A stretch of DNA of 64,000 bases from Trichaptum fuscoviolaceum (lineage: Eukaryota > Basidiomycota > Agaricomycetes > Hymenochaetales > Trichaptaceae), in contig CAJSYZ010000008.1 of the NCBI GenBank assembly GCA_910574455.1, positions 2,668,707 to 2,732,706 on the forward strand, written 5' to 3'. This document shows, piece after piece, positions 60,901 through 64,000 of the stretch. The position numbers were made by a program, and so were the translations under genes. The first letter of the stretch is position 1; every line of letters starts with the position of its first letter. The notes under the pieces were generated by a model that searched no databases, was not told the origin of the DNA, and saw nothing but the letters and a program-made list of their open reading frames with translations.

Positions 60901-62901
60901 ACGCGGTATGCGTCTGCCTGGATAGTCCATGAGTGGGTTGATGAGAGCGTCGCGTCTGGTGAAGTAAGGGCGCGGAGTGAGAGTATGTGGCATTTTAGGC
61001 CATGGTATGCTTGGCCTGGCGCGCTTTGGTGTAGGAGAGGCAGGAGGAGTGGATTCACGCTTGATGCGAGGTGCAGGTGGAGGAGATGGTGGTTTATGTG
61101 CAGGAGGATCAGGTGCAGCAGAAGGTGGCTCTGGTACGTCTGGAGTTGGTTGACAAGGTGGTATGTCATGGTCGTCACTGTCATTGTCTGGAGGCGGCTG
61201 ACGCGGAGGAGGTAGATCATCGGACTCATCATCGGAGTCATCAACAATGAAGTGTTGTAGCCCCCCCTGATCTAGGTCATCCGCTTCAAGCCTTAGATCA
61301 ACTGGCGTTTTTGAGTTGCCAGGGAATTTACTTTCATCAAAGACAGCAGAGTCGCTGATGATTTCTTTCTGAGTGACAGGATTCCAGAATAGCCAGCCTT
61401 TGTACTCAGCAGGGTAGCCAATAAAGATGCACTTGCTGTAGTGCGGTTCCAGTTGCTTGCGCTGGTCCTTCTGCAGATTTACATATGCAGTACATCCAAA
61501 GACGCGAAGATGAGTGACATCTGGCTTAGATTTTTGCCAGAGAGAGAGCGGAGTAGCGAAGTTGACATTAGCAGATGTGGGAGAACGGTTCCGTGTATGG
61601 ACAAAGGTGGACACTGCATCCCACCAGAATGTGGGAGGAAGACGCGCCTCATTGAGCATGGCAGTGATGCCCTCCGAGATGGTGCGGTTAGCGCGCTCAG
61701 CAACACCGTTCTGGTGAGGCTCGTTGCGCACAGTGTGTTGTCGCTGGATGCCTTTCTTAAGACATAGTTCATCCCATGCTTTAGGCATGTATTCGCCTCC
61801 TTTGTCATCGCGTATGGCTTTTATGCGGACGCCAGTCTGGTTCTCTGCATATGCCATAAACTTCTGAAACGCACCAAACGCTTCACTCTTCTTCTTCAGC
61901 GGAAGTACAACCCAGGCGCGACTGTAATCATCAATGAAGGTGATCCAGTATTTATACCCATGTCTTGACTGAGTGCGGAGGGGGCCGTGCACGTCAGAGT
62001 GCACTAACTGCAAAACCGCAGTGGCCCGAGTGTTGGCTTTCTTAGGCACTTTAGCCCGATGAAGTTTGCCTGCAAGACAGGGTTCGCATATTGCATCTGG
62101 TAATACCTTTGATTTGACAACCATGCCTCTCACAAGGTGCTCATTGTATAGGCGCTGCACATCTGCATGGTTTAGATGTGCAAGGCGCCGGTGCCACAGG
62201 GTCCAGTCAGTGGGGTAAGACTGAGTAAATGTCGCAAGCGCAGAAGACGGTATAATAACATGGCCGTTGAGAGTGGCAGTGTGATTGTGATTGACCGTTG
62301 CAGTGAAGAGTGTCTGTTTGTTGCGCTGGAAGAGTATGGAGTGGTTGTTGATGATGATGGTGAATTGCTTGGAGCGAGAGAGGAACAGGGCCGACAAGAG
62401 ATTGTTCTGTAGGTCAGGCACATGAAGCACCCGAGAGAATGCTAACTCCCGTGTTGGTTTGCCATCAATGATGGGCTGAAAGGTAACTGTGCCAATGCCT
62501 GCAGAGTAGACAATATGGTTGTCAGCAAGGCGGATTGACGTGCGGTATGGCTGATATTCAGTAAACCAGTCTCGATGGGGTGTCATGTGGCTGGTGGCGC
62601 CTGTGTCAACGATCCACTTGGTGGACGCAGTCATGGAGAGAGCAGAGTCGAAGGCAGTTGTATCCTGCATATGATTTATGCCTTCCGAGAGTGAGATCTC
62701 GGGATCCTTTGCTTTAGCAGCAGCGGTTCCCATATCCTTGTCTTTGCTACCAACAGCAGCAAGGCTATCACGAGCAATGATTTCTGCAAGGGCATCTCGG
62801 CGCTTGTAGCACTTGGTGTAATGGTGACCAAGGCAGGTGCAGAAAGTGCACTTGAGCTTAGGGCGGCGCGAGGCTGACTTAGAGTTGTTGTGCATAGTCA
62901 T
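57928..62901 (-). pseudogene. Copia-2 Pol, split by LN9 and frameshifted
   Basis: Same polyprotein as copia-1 from ATG ~62901 (zinc knuckle, V-D-T-G-A protease, integrase, RT with Y-V-D-D). A single-base deletion at about 59938 (GCGCTAGAAATG against GCGCTGAGAAATG) ends the correct frame after T-L-T-I-S. RNase H continues in 57928-58583 beyond LN9 (58584-59765). A shorter linker (about 13 codons lost near 61150) also differs from copia-1. Not functional. Confidence 0.9.
58584..59765 (+). mobile_element. 5'-truncated LINE LN9 in copia-2 pol
   Basis: ORF2 C-terminal part (L-A-W-K-A-G-I-T-N-L-L onward, stop 59409-59411), type A 3' UTR, hairpin 59634-59652 and A run to 59765. Flanked by a 16-bp duplication ATGAGGGCGCCGACTA (58568-58583, 59766-59781), opposite in direction to copia-2. 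Confidence 0.94.
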
Positions 62902-64000
62902 TGTGTGAGCGTGCAGTGGAGTGAGCAAAGGAATAGGATAGGGTCGAGGACGGAGCAGTGGTCTGTCTGCACAGTGCAGATAGAAGATGGCTGTGTATTG
63001 GAGGCAGTATCAAGGCGATGGATGTGCAATGCTGCTGCACTACTATCCACACACAGTGAGAGCCGTCAAACTCAATGAGCCTTCACGTGGACGAAGGCTC
63101 ACTTGCACGGATCCCCTGGGGTGAGTTCACGTGCGTGAGATATGACAGGGTACAGTATGGGGGCTGCCCTGGACAGGTGCTTCTTTGTGTAGAGGAGTAA
63201 TGCAGTCACAGTGTCCGCTAGACAGTGCTGGTCTGTCGGTCTAATGAAAGACCCCGCAGGCACCGCTGACGCAAAGAGGCTCTAAGCTTAAGTGAACAAG
63301 TCACAACCGGCGAACAAAGGCCGGGGGGCGAGCTTTTGCAGTCGTAGGAATGTGAAGCAGGCAGGGAAACAACCCTTGAAATGCAGAAACAATACCACAC
63401 CAGTGCTTGCACTGATCGCAAGACGAGACACACTGTCGCGTGCGATGGGAAACAAGGAACGCGCTATACACGTCCTGTATGGGCTCAAAGCGCTGAGCAC
63501 AACGGTGCTATGCGCGAGCGAATCGCCTCTGTGGATGTGGAGATATGGGCAAGCCCCAGGAATCACCAGAGTGAGCAAGTAGCAGATGAAAGTGCAGCCC
63601 AAATGGGGAGTGCAGGCGGCGAGCTATCAACTGTTACTGCTACCCTAGCTGTCCCGAAGATAGTGCCGGCGATCGATGAGTTTTGCGCCGAATTGAGCAA
63701 GAGTTGGGCGATTGGAAAGCCCTCGAGAAGACGAAGATGAGGGTGGTCTCGGTTTAGTGAAGGTTTGGATCAAGCCCGAGTTATGGGCGATGTTATCGGC
63801 CAAAAGAGGAAAGTGTAGAGGTGGAGATGTCGAACCAACAAGGCCGCTGTGAGCTCAAAACTCAATGGATCGGCGCGATTGTTGCACGTATGGAAAGAGT
63901 GCGTCGAGCAGAAGAGAATGGTGGTCTGCGCGCAGAAATCGGCGCAGTGGTTGCTCGGCAATTGTCGAAGAGAGACGACAATGGATGATGAGGGTGAGGT
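62902..64000 (-). other. Copia-2 leader, partial
   Basis: Matches the copia-1 leader 18899-20000 with scattered substitutions, including the ~370-bp segment missing from the hAT-borne copy. No Gag recognised here either. Confidence 0.75.

Larger units (their letters stand above)
56983..64000 (-). mobile_element. Second Ty1/copia element (copia-2), interrupted, runs off the window
   Basis: Same family and orientation as copia-1. Left (3') LTR in two parts, 56983-57073 and 57721-57904, split by LN8. Pol 57928-62901 is split by LN9 and frameshifted. Leader 62902-64000; the 5' LTR lies outside. Inserted in LN7 ORF2. Confidence 0.9.

Noticed and set aside
1..64000. CRISPR arrays, rRNA or bacterial operon features
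   Set aside because: No regularly spaced repeats with unique spacers, no rRNA-like blocks; all content fits a fungal genome.

Overview
This window looks like a transposable-element island from a filamentous fungus, most likely a basidiomycete. The evidence is the mix of chromodomain Ty3/gypsy, Ty1/copia and Tad1/I-like LINE elements, introns of about 50-70 nt with canonical sites (one with a TACTAAC branch site), and ING, ESS2, HSP70 and DEAH-helicase fragments that read as fungal. I see no intact host gene, rRNA, tRNA or CRISPR array. Nearly all of the 64 kb is mobile elements nested in one another.

Left part (1-5355). The 5' end of a gypsy element enters from the left edge on the minus strand (gag, primer site, LTR 1213-1783). 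Next come a decayed DEAH-box splicing-helicase fragment (1922-2407), a truncated gypsy LTR (2408-2754), a remnant of a hAT-like element carrying an SR-rich/ING divergent promoter fragment (about 2757-3770), an AT-rich stretch with nothing recognisable, and a copia Gag scrap.

Middle-left (5356-29545, mostly minus strand). LINE copy LN1 (5356-13931) has an intact ORF2. Its ORF1 is split by a 2,235-bp hAT-type element (10341-12575, 8-bp target duplication) whose cargo is ING and SR-rich gene pieces plus a copia leader. An older LINE, LN2, is split by a complete copia element (14817-20639, 261-bp LTRs, TGTTG duplication). LN3 (23151-29545) is a complete-looking LINE with both ORFs open.

Centre (29546-50857). 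An old plus-strand LINE, LN4, lies in four pieces. It is interrupted by a 5'-truncated LINE (LN5, 14-bp duplication) and by two copies, T1 and T2, of a DNA transposon with about 74-bp terminal inverted repeats and 7-bp duplications. T1 and T2 carry pieces of host genes (HSP70 C-terminus in both, ESS2 in T1). T1 is itself split by a complete gypsy element (36850-43189, two 576-bp LTRs, ATGTC duplication). The gypsy element has a GGGTTTT -1 frameshift heptamer at the gag stop and an 11-nt self-complementary primer site of the Tf1 type.

Right part (50858-64000). A 5' scrap of a second LINE family, then LN6, then LN7. LN6 and LN7 share the same unusual LINE / 91-bp copia LTR piece / LINE 3'-end arrangement. 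A second copia element follows and runs off the right edge; its left LTR is split by LN8 and its pol by LN9, both with clear target duplications.

LINE ORF1 encodes a zinc-knuckle RNA-binding protein and ORF2 an endonuclease/reverse transcriptase/RNase H. The LTR elements encode Gag and Pol. The hAT and T1/T2 elements encode no transposase here and must be moved in trans if they still move.
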